This document shows, in pieces, positions 27,049-35,402 of a stretch of 64,000 nt of DNA. The stretch lies in NCBI GenBank assembly GCA_902809985.1, contig CADDXC010000001.1, forward strand, positions 868,001 to 932,000. The letters are read 5' to 3'. A model generated the notes under the pieces. It was not told where the DNA came from. It worked only from the letters and a program-made list of their open reading frames with translations, and made no database searches. This DNA is from Clostridiaceae bacterium BL-3. GTDB lineage: Bacteria > Bacillota > Clostridia > Clostridiales > Clostridiaceae. The translations under genes were made by a program, and so were the position numbers. How positions within the stretch are numbered: the first letter of the stretch is position 1; every line of letters begins with the position of its first letter.

Positions 27049-27199
27049 TGGTAATTACAAATTCCAATTTAATGTTGAATATTATAAATAGTAATTTGGG
27101 AAATGAGATTAAAATGGTTTTATTAGTAGTTGATACGCAAAAGTAATTTATTATACACCAACCAAAAAAGAAAAAATATGAATTTTAGGAGGTGTTATT

Positions 27200-27511
27200 A
27201 TTAAAAAGATCATTAAATTTGTTAGAACCACTTTAGTTATTTTATCATGCTTATTACTTATTTTTAGCATATATGCCTGGATGGTGAAATTAAGAATAAG
27301 CGATTCTGAATGGCTGCCAATAATGGTTTTAAGTAGTTTGAATTTATTTCTATTATTTGTTTACTGGGTATTAGGTATAGGCTATATCAAACCTTCAAAT
27401 ATACAAGAAAATAAGGTTGGTAGAGTTTTGTCCAAGGTAGGGTTTGGTGGGAATATAATTTTATTTATATACTGTATATTAATTGTTATGGGATTTGGTA
27501 TTATACCTTAA
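27200..27511 (+). CDS. Small membrane protein with apparent ATT start
   Basis: Behind a perfect AGGAGGTG (27187-27194) the frame reads ATT-AAA-AAG-ATC, giving (M)KKIIKFVRTTLVILSCLL and about 103 residues with three hydrophobic helices. No ATG, GTG or TTG exists at the right distance; the first legal start, ATG 27281, would remove the first helix and lacks a ribosome site. The gene either uses AUU or has lost its ATG. The family is unknown. Confidence 0.5.
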   Translation: MKKIIKFVRTTLVILSCLLLIFSIYAWMVKLRISDSEWLPIMVLSSLNLFLLFVYWVLGIGYIKPSNIQENKVGRVLSKVGFGGNIILFIYCILIVMGFGIIP

Positions 27512-27554
27512 TTGAGATTAGCCGATACAGTTTTATGACACATTATTGTTAAAA

Positions 27555-27936
27555 TGAGAAATAAAGATTATTTAATGCTAGGTGAGATAAATAACACTGA
27601 AAATAACAAAACTTTATCTAATAATGTAATTGTAACAACAGGAAAAATCATAATTAAATCGTATGATGGAAAATCGATTTTTATAAAGTTTTAGCGTCAC
27701 GTGTAATGTATAAGGCAAAAAATGATGAACCTAAATATTGGTTACTTGGTATTAATAACGGGGCATTTTGGAGAGAAAAATCAATTGTACTTGTCTGGTA
27801 TGTTAATGAAGAAAAGATAAAAAAGGAAATGGATGAAATTGTAAAAACAATTAATAATGGTGTACCAGCATATGAATTAAAATATGCAGTAAAAGTTAAG
27901 AATAAAATGTTAAGAGTAAAAATAGATGAAAAGTAA
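27555..27936 (+). pseudogene. Frameshifted hypothetical gene
   Basis: ATG 27555 opens 46 codons (MRNKDYLMLGEINN...KSIFIKF-stop). The sense then continues in another frame from about 27690 (YKVLASRVMYKAKNDEPKYW) to 27936. The junction lies in a T/A-rich run, consistent with a one-base slip. I do not recognise the family. Confidence 0.5.
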
Positions 27937-28011
27937 CTTGATTTTTATATGATAAATAAGAATAATTTAAGGCTGAGTGATATAAATAGTAAGTTTGCAA
28001 AGGAGTAAGAT

Positions 28012-28224
28012 ATGGCTTCTAGTCAGGAATATTTAGATTTTATTATTGGACAATTAGATTTACTGGATGATATTTCTTTTAGAAAAATGATGGGAGAATA
28101 ACCTTATGATGTTGCAAAAGCAATGCTTTTGGTTGAGAATGTTGATAATAAAGAGCTCCTATATCAACTGATTATGGAAATGTATGAAGAACTTCCTACT
28201 CCAAAATTAAAAAAGAAAAAGTGA
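28012..28224 (+). pseudogene. TfoX N-terminal-domain protein with internal deletion
   Basis: The frame begins MASSQEYLDFIIGQLDLLDD...FRKMMGE, the start of a TfoX-like domain, then meets TAA at 28099-28101. It resumes in the same frame with PYDVAKAMLLVENVDNKELLYQLI...ELPTPKLKKKK, the family's usual end. The middle of the domain (roughly 40 residues) is missing, and the stop arises at the deletion joint. Confidence 0.65.
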
Positions 28225-28242
28225 CTTGAAAGGAAGATTAAA

Positions 28243-28632
28243 ATGAAATTGGATGGTATTGGAATATTTGTTAGTAATATGAGAACCATGGTTGAGTTTT
28301 ATAAAAATATCCTTGGATTTGAAATTCATTGGGATGGAAAAGAACCAAATGTAATGTTAAAAAAAGATGGAATATTGTTTATGTTTTACGGAAGAAATGA
28401 TTTTGAAAAAATGACGAATAAACGATTCAATTATGCTAATGGTATAAATGGTCATTATGAGATTGCTTTAAGTGTTCCTAAACATGAGGATGTGGATTTA
28501 GTATATGAAAATATCATTTCTAAAGGAGTAGACTCAGTGATGAAACCGACAACAGAACCTTGGGGTCAAAGGACATGTTATATTGCAGATCCAGAGGGCA
28601 ATCTTATTGAGATTGGTTCATTTAATAAATAA
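28243..28632 (+). CDS. VOC/glyoxalase-family protein
   Basis: The 129-residue protein shows the vicinal-oxygen-chelate pattern: GIGIFVSNMRTMVEFYKNILGFEI at the start, HYEIALSV in the middle, and a closing TCYIADPEGNLIEIGS with the metal-binding Glu. Members include glyoxalases, dioxygenases and drug-binding proteins; the substrate is unknown. GAAAGGAAG precedes the ATG. It is the only clearly intact enzyme gene between several deletion-damaged neighbours. Confidence 0.82.
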   Translation: MKLDGIGIFVSNMRTMVEFYKNILGFEIHWDGKEPNVMLKKDGILFMFYGRNDFEKMTNKRFNYANGINGHYEIALSVPKHEDVDLVYENIISKGVDSVMKPTTEPWGQRTCYIADPEGNLIEIGSFNK

Positions 28633-28689
28633 ATCCCAATTTAACGTTGGGTATTATAGATTAGTAATTTATCAGGGAGAATGTATACT

Positions 28690-28939
28690 ATGAGAAAATC
28701 AACAATTACTGCTGCATTTAAAGCAGATGTTAAAATAGTGTGGGAAGTAGTTGTAAGTAACAGTAAATATGAATGGTCATTGGATTGGGGTTTTTAGTCC
28801 TGTTAATGATGGTACGCAGGTTAAATTTACAGAAGAGATATCAGTAAATAATCCTATAATGAATTTATTTGCAGGTTTTTATCTAAAAAGACAGCAATCG
28901 CGTTATATAGAAGATTTAAGAAAAGAACTGGGAGAATAA
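28690..28939 (+). pseudogene. SRPBCC (START-like) protein with internal deletion
   Basis: The N-terminus (MRKSTITAAFKADVKIVWEV) is typical of the SRPBCC fold. After SLDWGF a stop appears and the sense resumes in another frame with SPVNDGTQVKFTEEISVNNP...YIEDLRKELGE, the family's usual C-terminus. The central part is missing, so it is decayed. Confidence 0.6.
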
Positions 28940-29030
28940 ATTCAAATCTGAAATAGAGGGCATTAAGTAAGAATTAATTCACTATATTAAATTAAAGCGA
29001 ATTACTCAATTGACAAAGGAGCAAAATGTT

Positions 29031-29237
29031 ATGAGTAAATATACAGCTTTATGGGAATACATCCAAAGGAATGGCAGCCCGTCAATGAAATTATCTTTCG
29101 ATGAAATACATGATATAGCAGGAATTGAGATGGATCATTCTTTTTTAAGATATAAAAAGGAGCTAACTCAATATGGATATCAAGTTGGAAAGATTTCTCT
29201 TAAGGAACGGACAGTAATTTTTAATAGAATTGATTAA
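29031..29237 (+). CDS. Small DUF7662-like protein
   Basis: The 68-residue protein (MSKYTALWEYIQRNGSPSMK..., ending KERTVIFNRID) matches small bacterial proteins with a winged-helix-like pattern as I remember them. AAAGGAG fits the ATG at 29031; an earlier in-frame TTG at 29010 lies before that ribosome site. Role unknown. Confidence 0.6.
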   Translation: MSKYTALWEYIQRNGSPSMKLSFDEIHDIAGIEMDHSFLRYKKELTQYGYQVGKISLKERTVIFNRID

Positions 29238-29394
29238 GGGTATAAAGGTTGCAAAAGAGAGGATGAATGCAGATAGAATAAAAATAGAGGCTCAATCTTA
29301 CGCAAAGGAATTTTATGAAAAAGCAGGATTTAAGCAAGTATCAGAGGAGTTTTTAGAAGATGGAATTCCACATATTCAAATGGTTTTAGAATAA
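29238..29394 (+). pseudogene. GNAT acetyltransferase C-terminal fragment
   Basis: A frame without a start reads KVAKERMNADRIKIEAQSYA, then KEFYEKAGFKQVSEEFLEDG and IPHIQMVLE-stop, the last third of an ElaA-type GNAT. The rest has been deleted and the fragment directly follows the previous gene. Confidence 0.6.
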
Positions 29395-29513
29395 ATGCCC
29401 GAAAGGTAAAATCCAATTTGTTTGAAAAATTATAAGAAAATTATTATGATGTAAATTTTTGTTTTGCAGTACTATAATAATAAATGTTTAATCAGGAAGA
29501 AAGGACAGAACCT

Positions 29514-30212
29514 ATGAGTATCAATATTTTGGTTGTAGACGACGAGAAGTCCATAGCGGACTTAATTGAAGTTTATTTAAAAAATGAAGGTTTTACAATA
29601 TACAAATTTTATAACGGCCAAGATGCTATCCGGTGTGTTGAGTCGGAACGGTTAGAGCTTGCGATACTTGATATCATGCTGCCGGATATTGATGGCTTTA
29701 CTCTCTGCCGGAAAATCAGGAAAAATCATAATTTCCCTGTTATCATGCTGACTGCTAAAGAAGAGGAAATTGATAAAATTACCGGATTGACATTAGGTGC
29801 AGATGATTACATAACAAAACCCTTTCGCCCTCTGGAGCTTGTTGCCCGTGTCAAGGCGCAGCTCAGGAGATTTACCAGATATAATTCTGCAGAGCCAAAC
29901 CAGAAAGAACACTTGATTGCCTTTTCCGGCCTAGTACTGGACATGGATACCCATGAATGTACGCTGAATGAAAAAAAGCTGTCTCTCACTCCTACAGAGT
30001 TTTCAATCCTCTGGGTCCTTTGCTCCAAACGCGGACGGGTGGTGAGTTCAGATGAATTGTTCCATAAGGTATGGGGAGATAAGTATTTCACCAACAGCAA
30101 TAATACTGTAATGGTTCATATCAGGCATTTAAGGGAAAAAATGCAGGACAGCGCAGAGCATCCTAAATATATCAAAACGGTATGGGGGGTTGGCTATAAA
30201 ATTGAAAAGTAA
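29514..30212 (+). CDS. VanR-type response regulator
   Basis: A receiver domain (LVVDDEKSIADLIEVYL; phospho-acceptor in LAILDIMLPD; Lys in YITKPFRP) and an OmpR winged helix (ending KTVWGVGYKIEK) identify an OmpR/VanR regulator of about 232 residues. ATG 29514 follows GAAAGGAC better than the TTG-like start 30 bases earlier. It overlaps the kinase gene and lies beside VanZ and D,D-carboxypeptidase genes, so it probably regulates peptidoglycan remodelling or glycopeptide tolerance. Confidence 0.85.
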   Translation: MSINILVVDDEKSIADLIEVYLKNEGFTIYKFYNGQDAIRCVESERLELAILDIMLPDIDGFTLCRKIRKNHNFPVIMLTAKEEEIDKITGLTLGADDYITKPFRPLELVARVKAQLRRFTRYNSAEPNQKEHLIAFSGLVLDMDTHECTLNEKKLSLTPTEFSILWVLCSKRGRVVSSDELFHKVWGDKYFTNSNNTVMVHIRHLREKMQDSAEHPKYIKTVWGVGYKIEK

Positions 30213-31335
30213 GATACATAAACGAAGAAATGATTATTCGAAATTGAAAAAGAAAGTATTTTTTCAAATGCTTCTGATTACAGCTGCCGCCGCTGTGACT
30301 GTTTATCTACTGCGTCATATCCTTCGCGGACAGATCGGAGATCGTATCGTTCAATATTTAGTCATCACTTTTCATTTTGAAAATTCGGATGCACAGGAAA
30401 TCTATCAGCTGGTGATCCGCAACAATATGGAAATGATTCTTTTTGTTGCAATTCTAATATTTTTAGTTATCCTTTTTCGGTTTTCTGTTTCATGGTTCAC
30501 CAAATATTTCGATGAAATAAGTACTGAAATGGATAAGCTTACTGAGGAATCCGATGAAGAAATTACATTATCGCCGGAATTGGATTTTATGGAAAATAAG
30601 CTTAATCAGATAAAAAGCAACCTGGAAAAGCAAAAGAAAGCTGCTCTTGATGCGGAGCAGCGCAAAAATAATCTGGTAGTTTATCTGGCTCATGATATAA
30701 AAACACCTCTGACCTCCGTTATAGGCTACTTAAGTCTTCTGGATGAAGCTCCTGATATGCCTCCTGAACAGAAGGCAAAATATGTGGGTATCACATTGGA
30801 AAAAGCTTATCGACTAGAACAGCTTATAAATGAGTTTTTTGAGATCACAAGATTTAATCTTCAAGCTATTGTTTTGAATAAAGGAAAAATCAACTTACTG
30901 TTCATGCTCCAGCAGATGGCGGACGAATTCTATCCAATACTGACTCCACAGGGAAAACAGGTGTCTGTCAATGTACCTGACAGCCTCACTCTGTGGGGAG
31001 ACGCAGACAAACTGGCCCGCGTGTTCAATAACATTCTGAAAAATGCAATAGCCTACAGCTATGAAAACAGCGTCATTGACATTTCTGCTGAACGGAAGGA
31101 CAAAAATATTGTTATAACTTTTACCAATCAAGGTAATCCTATCCCTCAGGAAAAACTGGAGACTATATTTGAGAAATTTTTTCGGCTGGACACATCCCGT
31201 TCTACCAATACAGGTGGTGCGGGACTTGGGCTGGCTATTGCCAAAGAAATAGTAAACGCCCATGGAGGCAATATTTTCGTGCAAAGTAATACAGAAAACA
31301 CAGTCTTTACTGTGGTGCTTCCACTTATACATTAA
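30202..31335 (+). CDS. VanS-type sensor histidine kinase
   Basis: Two membrane helices (about 20-40 and 78-98) flank a short outer loop of roughly 37 residues. HAMP-like coiled coil, H-box LAHDIKTPLTSV (His near 164), N-box (ILKNAIAYSYENS) and G-boxes (GGAGLGLAIAKEIV) follow. This closely follows the VanS plan. TTG 30202 suits the GGGGGG ribosome site better than TTG 30190. It overlaps VanZ on the opposite strand by 11 bases at the 3' end. Confidence 0.83.
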   Translation: MKSKIHKRRNDYSKLKKKVFFQMLLITAAAAVTVYLLRHILRGQIGDRIVQYLVITFHFENSDAQEIYQLVIRNNMEMILFVAILIFLVILFRFSVSWFTKYFDEISTEMDKLTEESDEEITLSPELDFMENKLNQIKSNLEKQKKAALDAEQRKNNLVVYLAHDIKTPLTSVIGYLSLLDEAPDMPPEQKAKYVGITLEKAYRLEQLINEFFEITRFNLQAIVLNKGKINLLFMLQQMADEFYPILTPQGKQVSVNVPDSLTLWGDADKLARVFNNILKNAIAYSYENSVIDISAERKDKNIVITFTNQGNPIPQEKLETIFEKFFRLDTSRSTNTGGAGLGLAIAKEIVNAHGGNIFVQSNTENTVFTVVLPLIH

Positions 31336-32038
31336 TTCTAATTTTAAATACCAATTGCAGTAAAGGTACTAAAAATGGATGAAACACAAAGAGCATACCG
31401 GCAAATGCGCTGGCCATATAAAAGCATTCCTCTTTATCAAGGAGCAATGGAATTTTTTCCATACTGGTACTTTGGGCAGAAGCCCTGTCCTGCAATTTTG
31501 ACAAATGTTCTTTCAGCAGCTTGAAAATTACCCATCCCATCAACGCTCCTATAGTATTCATCAGTAAATCATCAATATCCGTTATTCTTCTATTGAACAG
31601 CTGGCTCAATTCTATTGCAAGAGAGAATGTAACACCGGATAGTACTGTTCTCCATAACACTTCATACTTTTTCCAGATACATGGAAGCATAAATCCAAGG
31701 GGTATAAAAAGCAATATGTTTTCTATATATGGACGAGCACCCTCTGTAATCCAGAGAAATGGAATCAGATTAACCTCATAGGGCGAAAGATTCAACCCCT
31801 TTGAGGTTATTACTCCAGAGCTGTTATGAACAATATCACTTATGGAAGGAATACCAGTAAAACTCAGCACAGCAGTAAGGTAGTACACAAAGATATATAC
31901 CATTATGAAATGTTCAATTGACAGTTTACAGCCAATCTTTTTGCTTTGAGAAGTAAGCAGCATGTAGTATGGAATCAAGAATGGCAAAGTACCAATAAAA
32001 CATGTAATCGAGATCATAATAATAAACATTAAATTCAC
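31325..32038 (-). CDS. VanZ-family membrane protein
   Basis: The 237-residue protein has four to six membrane helices and the VanZ core: NLIPFLWITEGARPYIENILLFIPLGFMLP followed by ELSQLFNRRITDIDDLLMNTIGALMGW. VanZ proteins give low-level teicoplanin or lipoglycopeptide resistance by an unsettled mechanism. CGGAGGTG precedes the ATG, and an extended -10 (TGC-TATTAT) lies just upstream. The C-terminus carries an extra helix. Confidence 0.85.
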   Translation of the reverse strand: MNLMFIIMISITCFIGTLPFLIPYYMLLTSQSKKIGCKLSIEHFIMVYIFVYYLTAVLSFTGIPSISDIVHNSSGVITSKGLNLSPYEVNLIPFLWITEGARPYIENILLFIPLGFMLPCIWKKYEVLWRTVLSGVTFSLAIELSQLFNRRITDIDDLLMNTIGALMGWVIFKLLKEHLSKLQDRASAQSTSMEKIPLLLDKEECFYMASAFAGMLFVFHPFLVPLLQLVFKIRINV

Positions 32039-32086
32039 CTCCGTTGTAATTAACTCGTTTATAATAGCATATTAAAAAAAGAAATG

Positions 32087-32108
32087 TCTTAATAAAACCT
32101 TAAGATAT
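32087..32108 (-). promoter_or_regulatory. Candidate VanR operator for vanZ
   Basis: Two 11-base direct repeats, TCTTAATAAAA and CCTTAAGATAT (plus-strand reading), sit immediately upstream of the minus-strand -10, overlapping the -35 position. OmpR-family activators bind such 11-base-spaced repeats. Confidence 0.45.
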
Positions 32109-32180
32109 GGTGATTTCCTCCTTAATAAGTTCTATTCCTATTTTTACAGCCATGAACATGCAGCTACCGTCATAAGAAAA

Positions 32181-32202
32181 TCTTAAGAAATTCATAAGAT
32201 AG
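32181..32202 (+). promoter_or_regulatory. Candidate VanR operator for the D,D-carboxypeptidase gene
   Basis: TCTTAAGAAAT and TCATAAGATAG form an 11-base direct repeat closely related to the vanZ-side site at 32087-32108. It lies 65 bases before the carboxypeptidase ATG. Shared sequence at both divergent genes suggests one regulator. Confidence 0.45.
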
Positions 32203-32267
32203 AATTCCAACATGGCTCTTTTTTCTGTGGTTAAATAATATCAGTACAGAATAAGGAGCTGTTTTAT

Positions 32268-33200
32268 ATGATACAAAAGGTAAAAAATGGAAACTCAATA
32301 ATATGCATATTTATAATATTTTTACTGATAGCTGTTATTGCCTCTGATGTTTATAAAGCCATCATCACCCCAGAAAGCCAACATATTTTCAAGGTGGATC
32401 CAGATTCAACTGTCTCCATATCTCCTAATAAGCTGAACAGCAGCAATGTAATTCTGATCCGTCTAAAAGATCATGCTATCCTGATGCAGAAAAACAGCGA
32501 AGAAAAAATCTATCCTGCTTCCTTGACTAAAATTATGACAGCTATTGTTGCAATAGAAAACTTACCTGATCTTAATGAGGAAATAAGACTTACCAACTCC
32601 ACATTTCAGGGGTTGTACGGGGCAGGTGCATCAATGGCAGGTTTTCGGCCTGGTGAGCAGGTCAGGGCAGTGGATCTGTTATACGGAGTAATGCTGCCAA
32701 GCGGTGCGGAGTCCTGTATCGGGCTTGCAGATCAAATTGCGGGATCAGAGCAGAATTTTGTAAAAATCATGAATCAAAAGGCGGCAGATCTTGGTATGGA
32801 CAATACTCATTTTGAAAATACCACCGGACTTCATGATGGGAACCACTACACAACAGTGAAGGATCTGGCTGTCCTTTTAAGCTATGCATTGCAGAATGAT
32901 ACTTTCAGGGAGATTTTTACTTCCTCCAGTCATTCCACACCACCTACCAATAGGCATTCCGACGGGATAACCTTTTACAGTACCATGTTTGAAGAGCTCA
33001 AAAATCAAGATATTATTGACGGGAAAATTTTAGGAGGAAAAACCGGATATACCGATGAAGCTGGCCTATGTCTCGCCAGTCTCGCCAAGGTGGGAAGACA
33101 AGAATATATTCTGATTTCAGCTGGTGCCAGAGGGGATCACCCTTCGGAACAATATAATATTACCGATGCATTGGCTGTATACAACAGTATGGGAAAATAA
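32268..33200 (+). CDS. Serine D-alanyl-D-alanine carboxypeptidase (S11 family)
   Basis: An N-terminal membrane anchor (about 10-27) precedes an S11 peptidase with SLTK (Ser85, SxxK), SGA in PSGAESCIG (usual motif SxN, here Ala in place of Asn) and KTG in GGKTGYT. It trims the terminal D-Ala from peptidoglycan stem peptides at the outer membrane face. The length of 310 lacks the C-terminal beta domain of DacA. Divergent from VanZ and beside VanRS, it may serve as a VanY-like function. Confidence 0.85.
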   Translation: MIQKVKNGNSIICIFIIFLLIAVIASDVYKAIITPESQHIFKVDPDSTVSISPNKLNSSNVILIRLKDHAILMQKNSEEKIYPASLTKIMTAIVAIENLPDLNEEIRLTNSTFQGLYGAGASMAGFRPGEQVRAVDLLYGVMLPSGAESCIGLADQIAGSEQNFVKIMNQKAADLGMDNTHFENTTGLHDGNHYTTVKDLAVLLSYALQNDTFREIFTSSSHSTPPTNRHSDGITFYSTMFEELKNQDIIDGKILGGKTGYTDEAGLCLASLAKVGRQEYILISAGARGDHPSEQYNITDALAVYNSMGK

Positions 33201-33348
33201 TAAGTTCTAAATAGTTTTCCATATCGGCTCAGCTCAAAAGTACACTCAAAATATTGAATTAAGTCCTGTACTTCAAATTTATTGAGTTCATTTTTTTCAA
33301 TAAACTCAGAAGGTCAGCTTTTTATAAGAAAATTACAAAAATCTATTG

Positions 33349-33381
33349 ACTTTGACATTATGTGAAAGTTTAATATATAAT
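33349..33381 (+). promoter_or_regulatory. MerR-type promoter with central dyad
   Basis: TTGACA (33352-33357) and TATAAT (33376-33381) are separated by an 18-base spacer. A dyad ACTTTGACA-TTA-TGTGAAAGT (33349-33369) covers the -35 and upstream spacer, as expected for an autoregulated MerR gene. Confidence 0.55.
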
Positions 33382-33419
33382 TAACCGCTTCGAAGAGGAA
33401 TAAGATTTAGGAGGATTCT

Positions 33420-34235
33420 ATGTATACTATAGGTCAATTTTCGAAAATTGGAAGAATTTCCACCAGGATGCTCAGGTATTACGATACCCTGGGATTGATA
33501 AAGCCAAGCTTTATCAACCCTGAAAATCAATACAGATATTATGAAAAGCACCAGGTAAAGGATATATTGAAAATAAATAAACTCAGAAGATACAGATTTT
33601 CATCAAATCAGATAAAACAAATTATGGAAGACAGTACCAATATCACTTTGACCATACTATTGTCAAAGCAGATACATGAAATTGAATTTCAAATACAGTC
33701 TTCCAAGAATATTCTGCTTGAATTAAAAGATTCTTTAAATAAATTAGAGAAAGGTGAAGATATAATGAATTCAAAGCGAAATTTCAATATTTCAATAGAT
33801 ACCTTAAAGGACACAAGAGTTTTGAGTCTGAGAGATACTATTTCAATGGACAATATAGGAAATTTAATCGGTAAAGTCTTCGAAGCTGTCTCCAGTAACA
33901 ACTTATCCATTAAGGGAAACATAATGACTCTGTACTATGATGAAGACTTTGATCCAAATAATGCGGACATAGAGATCTGCATACCTGTGGACAGAGAATT
34001 GAAAACGCCCCAAATATCAACAAGAATTCTAAAAGGAGGCCTATACTGCCATACCACCTTTATAGGTCCCTATAGTGAAATTGGTGAATCCTACAGGGAA
34101 ATCCTGGACTGGATTGACAAAAATTCCTACAAAATAATTGGAGCACCCCATGATGAATATATAAAGGGTCCTGAATCCAAATGCAGCCCCAATGAATTTA
34201 TAACGGAAGTTTATTTTCCAATAGGCAAGGAATAA
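33420..34235 (+). CDS. MerR-family regulator with GyrI-like effector domain
   Basis: The 271-residue regulator has a MerR helix-turn-helix (MYTIGQFSKIGRISTRMLRYYD...YRYYEKHQ), a coiled coil (about 75-110) and a C-terminal GyrI/SOUL-like ligand domain (about 120-270), as in BmrR/TipA-type drug sensors. AGGAGG precedes the ATG. A dyad-bearing promoter upstream suggests autoregulation. No transporter is adjacent, so the target is unknown. Confidence 0.85.
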   Translation: MYTIGQFSKIGRISTRMLRYYDTLGLIKPSFINPENQYRYYEKHQVKDILKINKLRRYRFSSNQIKQIMEDSTNITLTILLSKQIHEIEFQIQSSKNILLELKDSLNKLEKGEDIMNSKRNFNISIDTLKDTRVLSLRDTISMDNIGNLIGKVFEAVSSNNLSIKGNIMTLYYDEDFDPNNADIEICIPVDRELKTPQISTRILKGGLYCHTTFIGPYSEIGESYREILDWIDKNSYKIIGAPHDEYIKGPESKCSPNEFITEVYFPIGKE

Positions 34236-34287
34236 AAGCTGTCAAATTGATTCTTGAGTTTGGGTGAATTTTGCCCATATAGAAATA

Positions 34288-34325
34288 TAAACTGGTTTCT
34301 TTCAAAATATAGAAACCAGTTTTTT
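34288..34325 (+). terminator. Terminator after MerR gene
   Basis: AAACTGGTTTC and AGAAACCAGTTT form an 11-bp stem with a T6 run. Confidence 0.8.
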
Positions 34326-34350
34326 GATTAATCCAGCAGTATTAAATTGA

Positions 34351-34722
34351 TTAAATCAATAAAAAGCTGTAATTGTCTTTAAGAAAGTTGAGTATTACAC
34401 TGGCAATCAGGGAATGTCCATCCAAATTAGGATGAATACCGTCTATACACAAAAATCTATTGTAGTCATCTTGTTTGAGAATTTCCGATCTCACGTCAAT
34501 CAAAGCAGTTTTTGTCCTATGAGCCACCTCTGTGATCATTTCACTATACGTTTTGTGCCAATTGTAAATTTTCTCTTCCGATCCAAGCCATTTTAAAACA
34601 TTTTTTTCAGCTGTCTCGTCTCCTCTCGTAATCCACTTGAAATATCTTTTGTAATCCAGGGGAGGAAGTGTCATAAGTATGGGTGTTATGCTGGATTTTT
34701 CAAATGGTATTGAGTCGCTAAA
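34351..34722 (-). pseudogene. SGNH/GDSL hydrolase, N-terminally truncated
   Basis: The frame is open from 34722 without a start (LTFSDSIPFEKSSITPILMT LPPLDY...) and ends KDNYSFLLI. The last conserved block, DGIHPNLDGH, with the catalytic Asp and His, is intact, but the nucleophile GDS block and blocks II-III are missing. ATG 34674 could start a 107-residue product, which would be inactive. Confidence 0.6.
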
Positions 34723-34789
34723 GGTAAGTCATAATATAGGTGGGTAAGTGATTTCTTAAAATTTGGCTATAAAAAAAATTATTCAGTGG

Positions 34790-34892
34790 GGCAGGTTATT
34801 GTATATAATGCTATAATCTACCTATAGTACTTAAATGTGTAGTAAAAATTATTTAAATAAAATGTAGACAGATTAGTAATTTGTGATGGAGA
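34790..34892 (+). promoter_or_regulatory. Repeated promoter/leader block (copy 3)
   Basis: GCAGGTTATTGTATATAATGC-TATAAT (-10 at 34812-34817), CTACCTATAGTACTTAAATG, GTAGTAAAAA and AGTAATTTG then GGAG match the block at 25530-25636. Confidence 0.65.
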
Positions 34893-34899
34893 TGATAAA

Positions 34900-35325
34900 A
34901 TGGACTTTTCATATAAAAATGGAATTAATGTTGATGATTATAATAGACTCAGAGATGCGGTAGGTTGGGACACTTTAAATAAAGAGCAGGCTCAAGCTGG
35001 CATTAACCGTTCAAGGATGGTGGTTAGTTGCTATGAAAAAAATAAAATAATTGGCAGCGCCAGAATCCTTTGGGATGGTGGATATATTGCCTATTTAGCT
35101 GATGTGATGGTATTACCATCACATCAAGGATTCGGAATCGGCAAGAAAATGGTTGGAGAATTAATATTGTTTTTAAAATCTCAACTTAAATCAGAATGGA
35201 AAATTAAAATTGTATTAATATCAGCTAAAGGCAAAGAACCATTTTATGAAAAGCTTGGTTTTATCAAACGTCCCAATGAAAACGATGGCGCTGGTATGAA
35301 TATGTGGATAAAATATGATGAATAA
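34900..35325 (+). CDS. GNAT N-acetyltransferase
   Basis: This 141-residue GNAT domain has the acetyl-CoA loop VLPSHQGFGIGKKMV (about 71-85) and a closing FYEKLGFIKRPNE. Substrate unknown. It shares about 100 bases of promoter and leader with the GNAT gene at 25647 but not close protein similarity, so the upstream block rather than the gene has been duplicated. TGATGGAGATG precedes the ATG. Confidence 0.83.
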   Translation: MDFSYKNGINVDDYNRLRDAVGWDTLNKEQAQAGINRSRMVVSCYEKNKIIGSARILWDGGYIAYLADVMVLPSHQGFGIGKKMVGELILFLKSQLKSEWKIKIVLISAKGKEPFYEKLGFIKRPNENDGAGMNMWIKYDE

Positions 35326-35402
35326 TAAAGCTTGTAAATTTCCAATCTGCTTAATGCTTAAGAAGATTTTAAGTATTTATATTTAATAGGAGGATCTTTT
35401 AT

